Positions 1 through 9,729 are shown, numbered from the stretch's first letter. The stretch is DNA of 44,281 bases from Xanthobacteraceae bacterium (GCA_028282095.1 JANQIP010000072.1:1-44281); one strand, 5' to 3'. Notes: generated from the letters alone by a model not told the origin. Translations and numbers: made by a program.

Positions 1-536
1 GTCGAAGCTGAAGCCTCTGCGAAAGCGACATCAATCACCCGAAATTGGTCCGTTTCTTGCTTATCGGGTCTGGGCTGCGCTGTATATCCGAATTTTCCCG
101 AGGGTCTTTTTTTGCAAACGAGCCTTTGCGCATCACGCCGGACCGTCTTCGCTGCGTTGCGTCAAGGTCTGAAACGGCAATAGCGCAGCCTGTTTATCTG
201 CTTAGTGGCAAGCATGAATCTGATCTGGTTGCAATACGACCAAGTTTGAGGCCGGATCGGGCTCCGCCTTGATCTCGTGGCGCACGGGTTGAGAGGGCGA
301 AACGTCGACCAGGAATAGACTTGTCGTTTGGCTATGCAAGCCGTAATTTGGTACGGGAATACAACTTTTGCCCGGGCTTGCGCAAGATCAAAGCCGGCAA
401 GCAGCGGCAAATCAAACAATAACGTCAACTCGCAGGCCACGAAAAAGAAGGCGACGCAACCCTCTTTGTTGCGTACGTCTCGCGCGGCGGGGCACCCGCC
501 GCAAATGCCGGCCGCGAGAAGGGGGCAAACGCAGGG
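1..536. other. Leader region with no supportable gene
   Basis: I see no convincing gene here. The open frames at 45-272 (+), 162-644 (-) and 328-762 (+) have no recognisable domain, and the last two run into the well-supported dehydrogenase gene that starts at 537. No palindromic repeat of the types found elsewhere in the window occurs here. The promoter of the downstream acyl-CoA operon probably lies in this stretch, but I cannot point to a clear -35/-10 pair. A purine-rich ribosome-binding stretch lies just before 537. Confidence 0.6.
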
Positions 537-1748
537 ATGGATCTGGCGCATCTCGAATGGCCGTTTTTCGACGCGTCGCATCGACGCTTCGCCCAGGAAC
601 TTAAGACCTGGGCGCGCCGCGAGGTCGCCCCCCAAATCGATCACAGCGATACCGACCGCGCCTGCCGCAATCTCGTACGGGCGATGGGTGAGGCCGGCTG
701 GCTCGCCGCGGTCGTTCCGGCCGCCTATGGCGGATCGTTTGAGGCGCTTAACGTGCGCATGATCTGCCTTGGGCGCGAGATTCTATCGTGGCACGAAGGA
801 CTTGCGGACTTCGCCTTCGCGATGCAAGGGCTCGGCAGCGCCTCGATCTCACTGTTCGGAACCGAACAGCTCAAGGCGAGATACCTGCCGCCGGTCTGTG
901 CGGGCCGACATCTCGCCGCCTTTGCCCTGTCGGAGCCCGAGGCCGGTTCGGATGTGAGCGCGCTCGCAACCACGGCGACGCCGGACGGGCAGGCGCATAT
1001 GCGGCTCGACGGCGTGAAGACCTGGATTTCCAATGGCGGCATTGCCGACCACTATGTGGTGTTCGCGCGCACCGGCGAAGCGCCCGGCGCCAAGGGCCTC
1101 TCGGCCTTCGTCGTCGATGCCGACACGCCGGGCCTGACGGTCGCCGCACGGATCGAGACCATCGCGCCGCATCCGCTCGCGACCCTGCGGTTCGCCGAAT
1201 GCCGGGTACCGCTGGCCAACCGACTCGGCGGATCCGGCGATGGGTTCAAGGTCGCCATGGCGACGCTCGATGTCTTTCGCACGACGGTCGGGGCGGCGGC
1301 GCTCGGTCTTGCCCGGCGCGCTTGCGACGAGGCGCTCGACCGCGCCGTGACGCGCAAACTGTTCGGCGCACCGCTCGGCGACCTGCAGATGACGCAGGCC
1401 GCGCTTGCCGACAGCGCAGCGGAGATCGATGCGGCGGCGCTGCTCATCTACCGCGCCGGCTGGACCAAGGACAGCGGCGCCGCAAGCATCACCCGCGAAT
1501 CCTCGCTCGCAAAAATGTATGCGACCGAAATGGCGCAGCGCGTGATCGATCGCGCGGTGCAGCTCTTCGGCGGGCACGGCGTGCGGGTCGGCGTCAAGGT
1601 CGAGGCGCTCTATCGCGAAATCCGCGCGCTGCGGATTTACGAGGGCGCGACCGAGGTGCAAAAAGTGATCATCGCGCGCGACATGCTCAAACAGCGCGCA
1701 AAAAACGGCTCCGACGAAGCGGGAGGAAGCTCACCGGAACAAAGGTGA
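537..1748 (+). CDS. Acyl-CoA dehydrogenase (403 aa)
   Basis: FAD-dependent acyl-CoA dehydrogenase, which would introduce an alpha,beta double bond into an acyl-CoA and pass electrons to electron-transfer flavoprotein. The sequence shows the three-domain family layout: helical N-terminus, a middle beta domain with [14 protein letters not shown] near residue 130 and TWISNGG near 165, and a helical C-terminus ending with IYEGATEVQ, where Glu369 is the expected catalytic base. Length is normal, with a short hydrophilic tail. It is the first gene of a same-strand run to 5558 and is followed after 82 bp by a second dehydrogenase. The substrate cannot be read from sequence; the neighbouring hydratases and SDR suggest a ring or branched carboxyl-CoA. 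Confidence 0.93.
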   Translation: MDLAHLEWPFFDASHRRFAQELKTWARREVAPQIDHSDTDRACRNLVRAMGEAGWLAAVVPAAYGGSFEALNVRMICLGREILSWHEGLADFAFAMQGLGSASISLFGTEQLKARYLPPVCAGRHLAAFALSEPEAGSDVSALATTATPDGQAHMRLDGVKTWISNGGIADHYVVFARTGEAPGAKGLSAFVVDADTPGLTVAARIETIAPHPLATLRFAECRVPLANRLGGSGDGFKVAMATLDVFRTTVGAAALGLARRACDEALDRAVTRKLFGAPLGDLQMTQAALADSAAEIDAAALLIYRAGWTKDSGAASITRESSLAKMYATEMAQRVIDRAVQLFGGHGVRVGVKVEALYREIRALRIYEGATEVQKVIIARDMLKQRAKNGSDEAGGSSPEQR

Positions 1749-1830
1749 CGGCGAAAAAAGGACAATGAGCGGGGCAGGCGCAATAAGCGATCCTGCTCGT
1801 GGGTAAGGAAACGAAACCGGGGTTAAGTGC

Positions 1831-2991
1831 GTGCTTCTCACCGAAGAACAAGAGCAGATTCGTAAGACCGCGCGCGACTTCGCACAAAGCGAGCTCGCGC
1901 CCTTTTCGGCCGAGTGGGACCAGAACGCGATCTTTCCGCGCGAAGCGCTGCGCGAGCTCGGCCGGCTCGGATTCCTCGGCATGACCGTGCCGCCCGAATG
2001 GGACGGCGCCGGCACCGACCATGTCGCCTACGCGCTGGCGATGGAGGAGATCGCGGCCGGCGACGGGGCCGTCTCTACCATCATGAGCGCGCATAATTCG
2101 GTGTGCTGTATGCCGCTCGCCGATTTCGGGACCACGGAGCAGAAGGAGACCTTCCTGCGCCCGATGGCGCGCGGCGAGAGCCTGTGCGCGTTCTGCCTCA
2201 CCGAGCCGCATGCGGGTTCCGACGCGGCGGCCATCCGCTGCCGGGCCGAGCGCCGGGACGGTCGTTATGTGATCAACGGCGTCAAGCAGTTCATCACCTC
2301 GGGCCAGAACGCGGAGTTCGCACTCATCTTCGCGGTCACCGACCCGGGCCAGGGCAAACGCGGGATTTCCGCCTTCATGGCCGAGACCGCTTCGCCCGGC
2401 TACAAGGTCGGCCGGATCGAGCGCAAGATGGGGCAGCACGCCTCCGACACCTGCGAGATCCTGCTCGAAGACCTCGAAGTGCCGGACCGGAACCGGCTCG
2501 GCGCCGAAGGCGAGGGCTATCGCATCGCGCTCGCCAATCTCGAAGGCGGCCGCATCGGCATCGCCGCACAGGCGTTGGGCCTCGCGCGCGCCGCCTTCGA
2601 CATCGCGCTGCGTTACGCGCATGAGCGCACGAGCTTCGGCAAGGTGATCTTCGAGCACCAGGCGGTCGCGTTCCGCCTCGCCGACATGGCGACCAGGATC
2701 GAGGCGGCGCGCCAGCTCATCCTGCATGCCGCCGCGCTGCGCGACCAGCACCTGCCCTGCCTGATGGAGGCCTCGATGGCGAAACTGTTCGCCAGCGAAG
2801 CAGCCGAGCGGGTGTGCTCCGACGCCATCCAGACGCTTGGCGGCGCCGGCTACATCACCGATTTCGGTGTCGAGCGTATCTATCGCGCCGTGCGCGTGAC
2901 CAAGATCTACGAGGGCGCCAATGACATTCAGCGGCTGGTGATCAGCCGCGCGCTCGGCGACGGCCACTTGCAGCAGGAGAGGATTGGCTGA
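1831..2991 (+). CDS. Acyl-CoA dehydrogenase (386 aa)
   Basis: Second FAD acyl-CoA dehydrogenase of the operon. Family signatures are visible: [14 protein letters not shown] near residue 130, [11 protein letters not shown] near 150, [17 protein letters not shown] near 335, and IYEGANDIQ with catalytic Glu361. A GTG start at 1831 is chosen because it gives the usual family N-terminus [17 protein letters not shown]. Its stop overlaps the next start by one base (TGATG), so it is translationally coupled to the enoyl-CoA hydratase. It most resembles short/branched-chain acyl-CoA dehydrogenases. Two paralogues in one operon imply either two oxidation steps on one substrate or a heteromeric enzyme. 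Confidence 0.94.
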   Translation: MLLTEEQEQIRKTARDFAQSELAPFSAEWDQNAIFPREALRELGRLGFLGMTVPPEWDGAGTDHVAYALAMEEIAAGDGAVSTIMSAHNSVCCMPLADFGTTEQKETFLRPMARGESLCAFCLTEPHAGSDAAAIRCRAERRDGRYVINGVKQFITSGQNAEFALIFAVTDPGQGKRGISAFMAETASPGYKVGRIERKMGQHASDTCEILLEDLEVPDRNRLGAEGEGYRIALANLEGGRIGIAAQALGLARAAFDIALRYAHERTSFGKVIFEHQAVAFRLADMATRIEAARQLILHAAALRDQHLPCLMEASMAKLFASEAAERVCSDAIQTLGGAGYITDFGVERIYRAVRVTKIYEGANDIQRLVISRALGDGHLQQERIG

Positions 2992-3785
2992 TGTTCGGTC
3001 TCGACATTGCCGAAGGGGTCGCAACGCTGACGCTCAGCCGCGCACCGGTGAATGCGATCTCCGATGAGTGGATGCAGCGTTTCAATGCCGAGATCGACGC
3101 GCTGCTGCCCCGCTCCGACTGGAAGGTGCTGCATTTTCGCTCCGACCAAAAAGCGTTCTGCGCCGGCGCCGATATCAGCCAGATCCGCGAATTCATGGAC
3201 ATGCCGGACGGACCCGACCGGATGTACGCCTTCATCGCCACCATTCAGCGTCTTTATGTGCGCATCGAGCAGCTCGATCGGGTCACGCTGGCGGAGATCG
3301 GCGGGGCGGCGATGGGCGGCGGCCTTGAGCTCGCGCTCGCCTGCGACCTGCGCGTTGCCGCGACCGAGGCCAAGCTCGGACTGCCGGAAGCGCGGCTCGG
3401 GCTGATCCCGGCCGCCGGCGGAACGCAGCGGCTGGCACGGCTGTGCGGGCCGTCTTTGGCCGCGCGGATCATCCTCGCTGCGGAGGTTCTGGACGGTGCG
3501 GCCGCGCTTGAATCCGGCGTGGTGCAATGGGCTTTCCCGCGGGCGGAGCTCGCCGCACGCACGCTCGAGATCGCCCGGCGCATCGCCGCGCTTCCGGTGG
3601 CGGCGCTCATTGCCAGCAAGTCCTGCATGGCGGCGGTGCGCGAGGGCGGCCGCGGCGGGTTCACTGATGAGCTGGAAGAAACACGGCGGCTGTTGAGGAA
3701 TGCGGAGACGCGGCAATGCGTCGACGCGTTCCTTTCCGGAACGGCGGCCTACACGACACGAGCCAAGAAAGGAGCCGATCGATGA
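2991..3785 (+). CDS. Enoyl-CoA hydratase, classical crotonase (264 aa)
   Basis: Crotonase-fold protein likely to hydrate the enoyl-CoA made by the upstream dehydrogenases. Both acid/base glutamates of the hydratase family are present: Glu113 in GGGLELALACDLR and Glu133 in LPEARLGLIPAAGGTQR. The oxyanion-hole segment AFCAGADI lies near residue 55. It starts inside the stop of the preceding gene (TGATG) and its own stop overlaps the start of the next gene (ATGA), so the three genes form a coupled operon. A BadK-like (cyclohexene-carboxyl-CoA) role would fit the neighbours but is inference. Confidence 0.93.
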   Translation: MFGLDIAEGVATLTLSRAPVNAISDEWMQRFNAEIDALLPRSDWKVLHFRSDQKAFCAGADISQIREFMDMPDGPDRMYAFIATIQRLYVRIEQLDRVTLAEIGGAAMGGGLELALACDLRVAATEAKLGLPEARLGLIPAAGGTQRLARLCGPSLAARIILAAEVLDGAAALESGVVQWAFPRAELAARTLEIARRIAALPVAALIASKSCMAAVREGGRGGFTDELEETRRLLRNAETRQCVDAFLSGTAAYTTRAKKGADR

Positions 3786-4528
3786 AATTGGATGGAAAGG
3801 TAGCGCTGGTCACGGGGTGTGCGTCGGGGATCGGCAAGGCGACAATGGAGGAGTTCGTCCGCTGCGGCGCGCATGTCATCGGCGCCGACATCGATGCGGA
3901 GAAGGGAGCGGCGGCGACGCGCGAAGCGAGCAATGGCGGCCAGCCCGTCGAGTTCGTCACGGTCGATCTTTCCTCGTCCGACTCGGTCCGGCGCTGCGCC
4001 GCCGACGTCATTGCGCGCCATCCCCGCCTCGACATCCTCGTCAATGCCGCCGGCTATAGCGTGGTCGGGGCCTTCGCCGACAACAAGCCGGACTATATCG
4101 ACCGGGTGTTGGCCATCAATCTCGGCGGAACGATTCACCTCACCCAGGCGCTGCTGCCGGCGATGATCGCAGCGGGCAAGGGCAAGATCGTCAATGTGGC
4201 GAGCGACGCCGGTCGCGTCGGCAGTTCGGGCGAGACCGCCTATGCCGCGTCCAAGGGCGGGGTGATCGCCTTCACCAAGTCGCTCGCCCGCGAGGTGGCG
4301 CGCCATTCCATCAACGTCAACTGCGTCTGTCCGGGGCCGACCGCAACGCCGATGCTGATGTCGCGGCCGGAGAAGATGCTGGACGCGTTCCTCAAGGCAA
4401 TCCCGTTCAAGCGCTTCGCCGAACCGCGCGAGATCGCCGACTCCATCCTGTTCTTCGCCAGCCCGCGCTCCGACTATGTCACCGCGCAAGTGCTCAGCGT
4501 CAGCGGCGGCCTGACCTTCGCAGGATAG
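3782..4528 (+). CDS. SDR family dehydrogenase (248 aa)
   Basis: Short-chain dehydrogenase/reductase, probably oxidising the 3-hydroxyacyl-CoA produced by the hydratase with NAD. Visible motifs: VTGCASGIGKA (cofactor-binding glycine motif), VNAAGY, and the catalytic YAASK. The start at 3782 is preferred over an upstream in-frame start at 3716 because it begins exactly at the family start MKLDGKVALVTG, follows an AAAGGAG ribosome-binding site, and overlaps the previous stop as ATGA. The gene order hydratase then SDR parallels the badK/badH step of anaerobic cyclohexanecarboxylate degradation and also 2-aminobenzoyl-CoA clusters; neither pathway is proven here. Confidence 0.92.
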   Translation: MKLDGKVALVTGCASGIGKATMEEFVRCGAHVIGADIDAEKGAAATREASNGGQPVEFVTVDLSSSDSVRRCAADVIARHPRLDILVNAAGYSVVGAFADNKPDYIDRVLAINLGGTIHLTQALLPAMIAAGKGKIVNVASDAGRVGSSGETAYAASKGGVIAFTKSLAREVARHSINVNCVCPGPTATPMLMSRPEKMLDAFLKAIPFKRFAEPREIADSILFFASPRSDYVTAQVLSVSGGLTFAG

Positions 4529-4697
4529 CGCGCCGCGCTGTGGCCGCTCTTCGCCTTTCAGCAGACAGCCTGAGGCACTCCTCAACTCCTATGATCCGCC
4601 CGAGAGGATTTCAGAAGGAGGAGGTGAACGACGCCTCTGAGGAGGACAAGAAACCGCAGACCCGACGCATTCCGACATGCTCTCGAAGGATGACACG

Positions 4698-5558
4698 ATG
4701 ACAGCCAGCACGGCCGACCGGTTCCGCCCATCGCGGGTCGATTTCGCGAAATTCATGCCGCAGCATTTCAAATGGGAGCGCGAGGGGAAGGTGGCGACGG
4801 TCACGCTCAACCGCCCGGAACGCAAGAACCCGCTGACGCTCGAGTCCTATGCAGAGCTGCGCGACACCTTCCGCGACCTCAGCTACGCCGACGACATCAA
4901 GACGGTGGTGATCACCGGCGCGGGCGGCAATTTCTGCTCCGGCGGGGATGTGCACGAGATCATCGGGCCGCTGGTCGAGATGCAGCGCAAGGACGATATG
5001 GCCGGACTGCTCGCCTTCACCCGCATGACCGGCGATCTCGTCAAGGCGATGCGCGCCTGTCCGCAGCCGATCGTCGCGGCCGTCGATGGCGTGTGTGCGG
5101 GGGCGGGGTCGATCCTCGCAATGGCCTCGGATCTGAGGTTCGGCACGGCCAAGGCCAAGGTTGCGTTCCTGTTCGTGCGGGTGGGGCTTGCCGGCGCCGA
5201 CATGGGGGCGTGCAACATACTGCCGCGGATCATCGGAGCGGGGCGCGCGGCCGAGCTGCTCTATACCGGCCGGGCGATGGACGGCGCCGAGGCCGAACGC
5301 TGGGGCTTCTTCAACAGGCTGTGCGAACCCGACAAGGTGCTCACCGAGGCCCAAGCGATGGCAAAATCGCTCGCCGACGGTCCGACCTTCGCCCACGCCA
5401 TGACCAAACGCTGCATCCATCAGGAATGGAACATGGGCATCGACGAGTCGATCGAGGCGGAGGCGCAGGCCCAGGCGATCTGCATGCAGACCAAGGACTA
5501 CGAACGCGCCTATGAGGCCTTCGTGAAAAAAGCCTCACCCGTGTTCGAGGGGAACTGA
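4698..5558 (+). CDS. Atypical enoyl-CoA hydratase/isomerase family protein (286 aa)
   Basis: Crotonase-fold protein with the oxyanion-hole motif [10 protein letters not shown] near residue 80 but without either glutamate of true hydratases. By alignment with the hydratase at 2991 those positions are Ile139 and Phe159, while Asp168 lies in GLAGADMG. It therefore probably does not simply hydrate; isomerisation, ring cleavage or thioester hydrolysis are possible. An N-terminal extension of about 25 residues precedes the crotonase core. I start it at ATG 4698, which has GAAGGA seven bases upstream; ATG 4677 is an alternative. In other Hyphomicrobiales I recall such proteins beside salicylyl-CoA or 2-aminobenzoyl-CoA oxygenase genes, which are not in this window. 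Confidence 0.85.
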   Translation: MTASTADRFRPSRVDFAKFMPQHFKWEREGKVATVTLNRPERKNPLTLESYAELRDTFRDLSYADDIKTVVITGAGGNFCSGGDVHEIIGPLVEMQRKDDMAGLLAFTRMTGDLVKAMRACPQPIVAAVDGVCAGAGSILAMASDLRFGTAKAKVAFLFVRVGLAGADMGACNILPRIIGAGRAAELLYTGRAMDGAEAERWGFFNRLCEPDKVLTEAQAMAKSLADGPTFAHAMTKRCIHQEWNMGIDESIEAEAQAQAICMQTKDYERAYEAFVKKASPVFEGN

Positions 5559-5572
5559 CACGATCTGAGCGG

Positions 5573-5605
5573 AAAAAACACATGCCCGCGCCGGGCGCGG
5601 GCATG
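5573..5605 (-). terminator. Rho-independent terminator of the OmpA-domain gene
   Basis: Positions 5581-5605 form a nearly uninterrupted inverted repeat (12-bp arms around one central base, CATGCCCGCGCC). On the minus strand it is followed by TGTTTTTT (5580-5573), a classic stem plus U-tract. It lies about 70 bp beyond the stop of the minus-strand gene ending at 5672 and faces the end of the plus-strand operon. On the plus strand there is no T-run, so it should act mainly in the minus direction. Confidence 0.8.
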
Positions 5606-5671
5606 GTTTGCAGGTCGGTGCGGCTCCACGGAAACGAGATGCCCGAGGAGCCTGATCCCGCGTGACATCGC

Positions 5672-6322
5672 TTACCGCTGAGCCACCGGCTTCTCTTCGA
5701 GGTTCACGATCTGAACCCGGCGGTTTTCCGAGGCGAACGGATCGTCGCTGTTCTTCAGTTCCTCCTCGCCATAACCGGCAACGACCAGGCTGTCGTCGGA
5801 AATATCGAAGTTGCGCTGCAGGAACCGTTTCACTGAAGCGGCGCGTCGTTCCGACAGGCTTTGGTTGTAGCGGTCGCTCCCCTTGGCGTCGGTATGGCCG
5901 CCGAGGAGGAATACGCTTCCCTCCAGATCGGGACTGGTGAGCACCCGGCCAAGCTTCATCAGCTCGGGCCGCGCGTCCGACGTGATCCTTGAGGAATTGT
6001 AGTCGAAATAGACCTCAAGATCGATCTTCGGCCGATCCTTGGCGATGGTTGCGACCTTCTTGCGCTCGCCCAGGGTGAGCTGGCGGGTTTTGACCTTGCG
6101 GATCCGATCGATGAATTCCTGCCGCTCGGTCATTGCCTCGCTTGGCTCGATGCTTGGCTCGATCGTCAGTCCCCGCGTTTTGGGAACCTCCGGTTTCAGC
6201 GCGTCCAGCATCTCCTGTTCGGTCGGCGACTGAGCGAGCGCGAGGGTGCTCGCCGAAACTGTCAAGACGCCAGCGAGAGCCAGGCTCGCGACGGCTGCTG
6301 CGAATGAGTGCAAACGTGTCAT
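5672..6322 (-). CDS. OmpA-domain cell-envelope protein (216 aa)
   Basis: Exported protein with a C-terminal OmpA/MotB peptidoglycan-binding domain. Residues 1-30 are a clear Sec signal peptide (MTRLHSF, hydrophobic core, ALA-Q cleavage). There is no lipobox cysteine, so it is soluble periplasmic or peripherally bound. The OmpA domain occupies roughly residues 105-210, with YFDYNSSRITSDA, GGHTDAKGSDRYN, LSERRA and a final ENRRVQI. The start at 6322 has GGAGGA eight bases upstream and is preferred over ATG 6340. It probably tethers the envelope to peptidoglycan. It is monocistronic, with its own terminator at 5573-5605. Confidence 0.9.
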   Translation of the reverse strand: MTRLHSFAAAVASLALAGVLTVSASTLALAQSPTEQEMLDALKPEVPKTRGLTIEPSIEPSEAMTERQEFIDRIRKVKTRQLTLGERKKVATIAKDRPKIDLEVYFDYNSSRITSDARPELMKLGRVLTSPDLEGSVFLLGGHTDAKGSDRYNQSLSERRAASVKRFLQRNFDISDDSLVVAGYGEEELKNSDDPFASENRRVQIVNLEEKPVAQR

Positions 6323-6647
6323 CTCGAAGTCCTCCGGCATTTGCCAAGGCGTTCTTGCCTGTACCGCCGAGAGTACTGCGGCGGCCGGCGAAAACTGTGA
6401 GGCCCCTCACATAGGCTACGCCTTGGGTTCATTCTCCAACAAGGGCTTTCACAGGGTTTTGACCCTGCTTGTACTTCTGAGTGCGGCAATAGACGCGTCG
6501 GGTTCTATCACGACACCGTATCGGATCAATCGTGATCGCCGCGCACGGATGTCGCGCGGCGGGTTGGAGCAGATCCCAAAGTCAAATACAGACAAAGAGC
6601 GCACGATTCATCAAGGTGAAGCAATCGCGGTTAAGGCGCGGCAAACG

Positions 6648-7622
6648 TCAACCATCATGCGCCGGGTCGGTTTTCTCGCGCATTGCGTTTCGCCGCTGTC
6701 TGTTGCGGACGCTCCAGGCGGCAAGGCGCTTCCCTGCCCGGCCGTCGATCGCCACAAGGCCGGCGGCGATCGCCACCATGCCGGCGAGCTGATGCGGCTC
6801 GAGGCGCTCCTGCAACAAGAACGTTCCGAGCAGAATGGCGCTCACCGGAACGAGGAAAGTGACAAGCGAGGTGTTGGTGGCGCCGGCGCGGGCCAGTACG
6901 CGGAAGAAAAGCAGATAGGCGAACGCCGTCGAGACCGCGCCGAGCGTGATGAGCGCCGCGATCACGCCGGCAGAAGGCATGGCCTGCAGCCATGGCGGCG
7001 CGACGACGGCGACCGGCGGCAGGAGAAGCAATGTCGCGGCGCCAGTCTGCCCGGCGCCGAGCAGAGCCGGCGAGAAGCCCTGGAAGCGGCGGCGCGCATA
7101 AACGGTCCCCGCCGCATACGACGCCGCCGCAGCGAGCACTGCGATCTCGCCGACGACATGGGCACCAAGATCGGTCAGCGCTCCCGGCCCGATCATCACG
7201 ATCACGCCGAACAGTCCAAGGCCGAGCCCCAGGGCGCGTCCGCGCGTGAGCTTGTCATCCTGCGTCGTCGCATTGGCGATCACGACGGCGAACAATGGGG
7301 TCGTCGCATTGAGGATCGAAGCAAGCCCGCTTGCGATATGGGTCTGGCCCCAGGCGACCAGCGTGAACGGCAAGGCGCTGTTGATGAGGCCGAGCACTAA
7401 GAAGGCCGGCCAGACGGCCAGCAACGGCCGCAGCCCATGACGCAAGGCGGCGATGGTCAAAAGGATGATCGCGGCGATTCCGACCCGGGCGAGCGCCACG
7501 ATGATCGGCGGCAACTCGGCGACGGCAACCTTGTTGAAGAAGAACGAGGCGCCCCATACCACCGCCAATATGGCCAGCATCAGCCAGTCGACCGGGGTCA
7601 TGATCAGCGGGCGCGGCGTCAT
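6648..7622 (-). CDS. DMT-superfamily EamA transporter (324 aa)
   Basis: Inner-membrane drug/metabolite transporter with two EamA domains, about ten membrane helices, usually exporting amino acids or other small metabolites. The N-terminus runs into WLMLAILAVVWGASFFFNK, the typical first helix of the family. Proline/glycine-rich helices recur in two halves, the second containing LFFRVLARAGATNTSLVTF and FLLQERLEPHQLAG. The last about 25 residues are a charged cytoplasmic tail. It stands alone between the OmpA-domain gene (325 bp away) and a repeat-rich intergenic region. ATG 7601 is an alternative start. The substrate is not predictable. Confidence 0.88.
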   Translation of the reverse strand: MTPRPLIMTPVDWLMLAILAVVWGASFFFNKVAVAELPPIIVALARVGIAAIILLTIAALRHGLRPLLAVWPAFLVLGLINSALPFTLVAWGQTHIASGLASILNATTPLFAVVIANATTQDDKLTRGRALGLGLGLFGVIVMIGPGALTDLGAHVVGEIAVLAAAASYAAGTVYARRRFQGFSPALLGAGQTGAATLLLLPPVAVVAPPWLQAMPSAGVIAALITLGAVSTAFAYLLFFRVLARAGATNTSLVTFLVPVSAILLGTFLLQERLEPHQLAGMVAIAAGLVAIDGRAGKRLAAWSVRNRQRRNAMREKTDPAHDG

Positions 7623-7744
7623 TTCTTTTTATTAGATCCCGTCCATTCTCCGCGCGACCCGGTTACCGAGGGCGACGCTGCTCGATCACCAGCGTGTCGC
7701 CGTCGGAGGCGCGCAAGGCCCGCTGCGCCGCCGACCGTCGCGTC

Positions 7745-7850
7745 CTAGAGCATGATCCCGAAAAGTTGGCAGACTTTTCGGACAAGATCATGCGAAAAAA
7801 CAAAGACAAAGAGAGAGCAATCGATTCAACCTGAATGGATCGCGCTCTAG
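7745..7850 (+). repeat. CTAG-edged palindromic element, family 1
   Basis: A 106-bp intergenic unit starting CTAGAGCATGATCCCG and ending GATCGCGCTCTAG, so its ends are inverted repeats. Its core (7750-7793) is an imperfect hairpin, GCATGATCCCGAAAAG pairing with CTTTTCGG...GATCATGC. Similar units lie at 10390, 14273, 15504, 20446, 20622, 24159 and 44203. No protein is encoded. It resembles REP or MITE-type non-autonomous repeats. Confidence 0.85.
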
Positions 7851-7906
7851 GATTGAAATCGTAATTCGGGGGCAGTGGCATCGGCCGTTCCTTTCCGAGC
7901 CCCGCG

Positions 7907-8030
7907 CTAGTGTTCCGACTCTGACGGTCCGACTCCGGACCCGTCAGCCCGGAACACTAGCCAATCCGATGCTCTGTGATGCGGCACCAACACAATGGGA
8001 CGAACCCAAGCGTTGGTGCCGCATCACTAG
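7907..8030 (+). repeat. CTAG-edged double-hairpin element, family 2
   Basis: Two hairpins in tandem. The first (7907-7960) has ends CTAGTGTTCC and GGAACACTAG around an inner stem. The second (7977-8030) pairs GTGATGCGGCACCAAC with GTTGGTGCCGCATCAC and ends in CTAG. Related copies are at 9541-9677, 15797-15920 (reverse orientation) and 24342-24468. It lies 20 bp beyond the stop of tldD and could also act as its transcript end. Confidence 0.82.
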
Positions 8031-8050
8031 AACGGCGATATTCCGCGAGG

Positions 8051-9472
8051 TCAGCCGGTGCCCCCGACGGTGATGCGGTCCATGCGCAGCGTCGGCTGGC
8101 CGACCCCGACCGGGACCGACTGCCCTTGCTTGCCGCAGGTGCCGACGCCGAGATCGAGCGCGGGATCGTTGCCGATCATCGTGATCCGGTTGAGGTCGGT
8201 CGGCCCGTTGCCGATCAGCATCGCGCCGCGCACCGGCGCCGTGACCCGGCCATCCTCGATCTGATAGGCCTCGGTGCATTGGAATACGTATTTGCCGGAC
8301 GTGATGTCGACCTGCCCGCCGCCGAAGCTGACGGCATAAAGCCCCCGCTTCACCGAGGCGATGATCTCGGCCGGGTCGCGGTCGCCGGCGAGCATCATCG
8401 TGTTGGTCATGCGCGGCATCGGCACATGGCCGTAGCTCTCGCGCCGGCCGTTGCCGGTCGCGGCCATGTTCATCAGCCGCGCATTCTGACGATCTTGCAT
8501 ATAGCCGACGAGCACACCGTCCTCGATCAGCACCGTGCGATGCGTCGGCGTTCCCTCGTCGTCGATCGACAGTGAGCCGCGCCGCCCGGCGAGCGTGCCG
8601 TCGTCGACCACGGTGACACCCTTGGCGGCGACCTGCTCGCCCATCAGGCCGGCGAAGGCCGACGTCTTCTTGCGGTTGAAATCGCCCTCGAGTCCGTGCC
8701 CCACGGCCTCGTGCAGCATCACGCCCGGCCAGCCACACGCCAGAACGACGTCCATCTCGCCGGCCGGCGCGGGCACGGCCTCCAGGTTGACCAGCGCCTG
8801 GCGCACGGCATCATCGACCGCAAACTGCCAGGCCTCGCTGGTGACGAACCGGTCGTAGAGCTCGCGGCCGCCAGAACCATGGACGCCGGACTCCTGCCGC
8901 GTGCCGTCGCCGACCACGACCGAGACATTGACCCGTACCATCGGGCGGATGTCGCGATAGGCCTCCCCGCTGGCGCGCAGGATCTCGACCACCTGCCAGG
9001 ACGCCGCCAGGTTCGCCGTTACCTGCCGTACCCGCGGATCTTTCGCCCGCGCATAGGCATCGATCGCTTCGAGAAGCTTGACCTTGTCCTCGAAAGCAAG
9101 TCCCGCGAGCGGATTTCCCTCGCCGTAGAGCCGCACATTGCTACGCGCCGGCGCGAGCGCGGCGCTGCCACAATATCCGCCCTTGACGGCGCGAACGGCG
9201 TCGGCGGCACGCGCGAGCGCCTCCTCCGATACGTCCGAAGAGTGGGCGTAGCCGACCGCCTCGTCCTTCACCGCGCGCAGGCCGAAGCCATGCGCCGTAT
9301 TGTAGGTCGCCTGCTTCAGCCGGGAATTATCGAAGACCAGCATCTCCGACTGGCGGTACTCCAGAAACAACTCGCCGTCGTCGGCCCCCTCAAGGCCACG
9401 GGAAACGAGGCGGGCGACCTGCGAGGGGTCGAGACCGGCCCGATCGAGCAAGGATGGTATCGGCTGGGTCAT
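8051..9472 (-). CDS. tldD: Metalloprotease TldD (473 aa)
   Basis: Cytosolic zinc metalloprotease of the TldD/PmbA family. With TldE/PmbA it trims peptides such as microcin precursors and antitoxins. The zinc-binding HExxxH motif is visible as HEAVGHGLEGDF at residues 254-265, and the glycine-rich C-terminal half of the family is intact. Length is typical. GGAG lies six bases before ATG 9472. No tldE partner is present nearby, which is usual, as the two genes are often unlinked. The 3' end abuts a family 2 repeat. Confidence 0.95.
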   Translation of the reverse strand: MTQPIPSLLDRAGLDPSQVARLVSRGLEGADDGELFLEYRQSEMLVFDNSRLKQATYNTAHGFGLRAVKDEAVGYAHSSDVSEEALARAADAVRAVKGGYCGSAALAPARSNVRLYGEGNPLAGLAFEDKVKLLEAIDAYARAKDPRVRQVTANLAASWQVVEILRASGEAYRDIRPMVRVNVSVVVGDGTRQESGVHGSGGRELYDRFVTSEAWQFAVDDAVRQALVNLEAVPAPAGEMDVVLACGWPGVMLHEAVGHGLEGDFNRKKTSAFAGLMGEQVAAKGVTVVDDGTLAGRRGSLSIDDEGTPTHRTVLIEDGVLVGYMQDRQNARLMNMAATGNGRRESYGHVPMPRMTNTMMLAGDRDPAEIIASVKRGLYAVSFGGGQVDITSGKYVFQCTEAYQIEDGRVTAPVRGAMLIGNGPTDLNRITMIGNDPALDLGVGTCGKQGQSVPVGVGQPTLRMDRITVGGTG

Positions 9473-9540
9473 TCAACGCTCCAATTCAGGCTCATAGATA
9501 GGGGGCCGCAGCCCGGAGCGCGAGGCCGGCGCGGGTGACG

Positions 9541-9677
9541 CGTGTTCTGCGATGCTGTTGTTGCGCCTCTGACGGTCCGCTCCCAGGCCGTCAGCCCCGA
9601 ACACAAGCTAATCCGATACTTTGTCATGCGGCACCAATACGATGAGACGAGCTCAAGCGTTGGTGCCGCATCACTAG
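9541..9677 (+). repeat. Degenerate double-hairpin element, family 2
   Basis: Copy related to the element at 7907. The first hairpin is eroded (CTGACGGTCC and GGCCGTCAG survive, the CTAG edges do not). The second is well kept, with ATGCGGCACCAA pairing with TTGGTGCCGCAT and a terminal CTAG at 9674-9677. It lies between the tldD start and the end of the nitrile-hydratase-like gene. A tldD promoter must lie in or near this stretch. Confidence 0.75.
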
Positions 9678-9729
9678 CTCACCGGCCCACGGAATACGAA
9701 AGCCGCAAGCGGGGAGAGGTTATTGAGGT

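Noticed and set aside
1687..3024. Long minus-strand open frame opposite the second acyl-CoA dehydrogenase
   Set aside because: Its protein is His/Arg/Asp-rich without domains and mirrors a strongly supported plus-strand gene; typical antisense shadow in GC-rich DNA.
4624..4701. Short GTG-initiated peptide (25 codons) ending in ATGA at the start of the atypical crotonase
   Set aside because: The strong AAGGAGGAGG sequence is too close to the GTG to act as its ribosome-binding site, and the peptide has no recognisable features.
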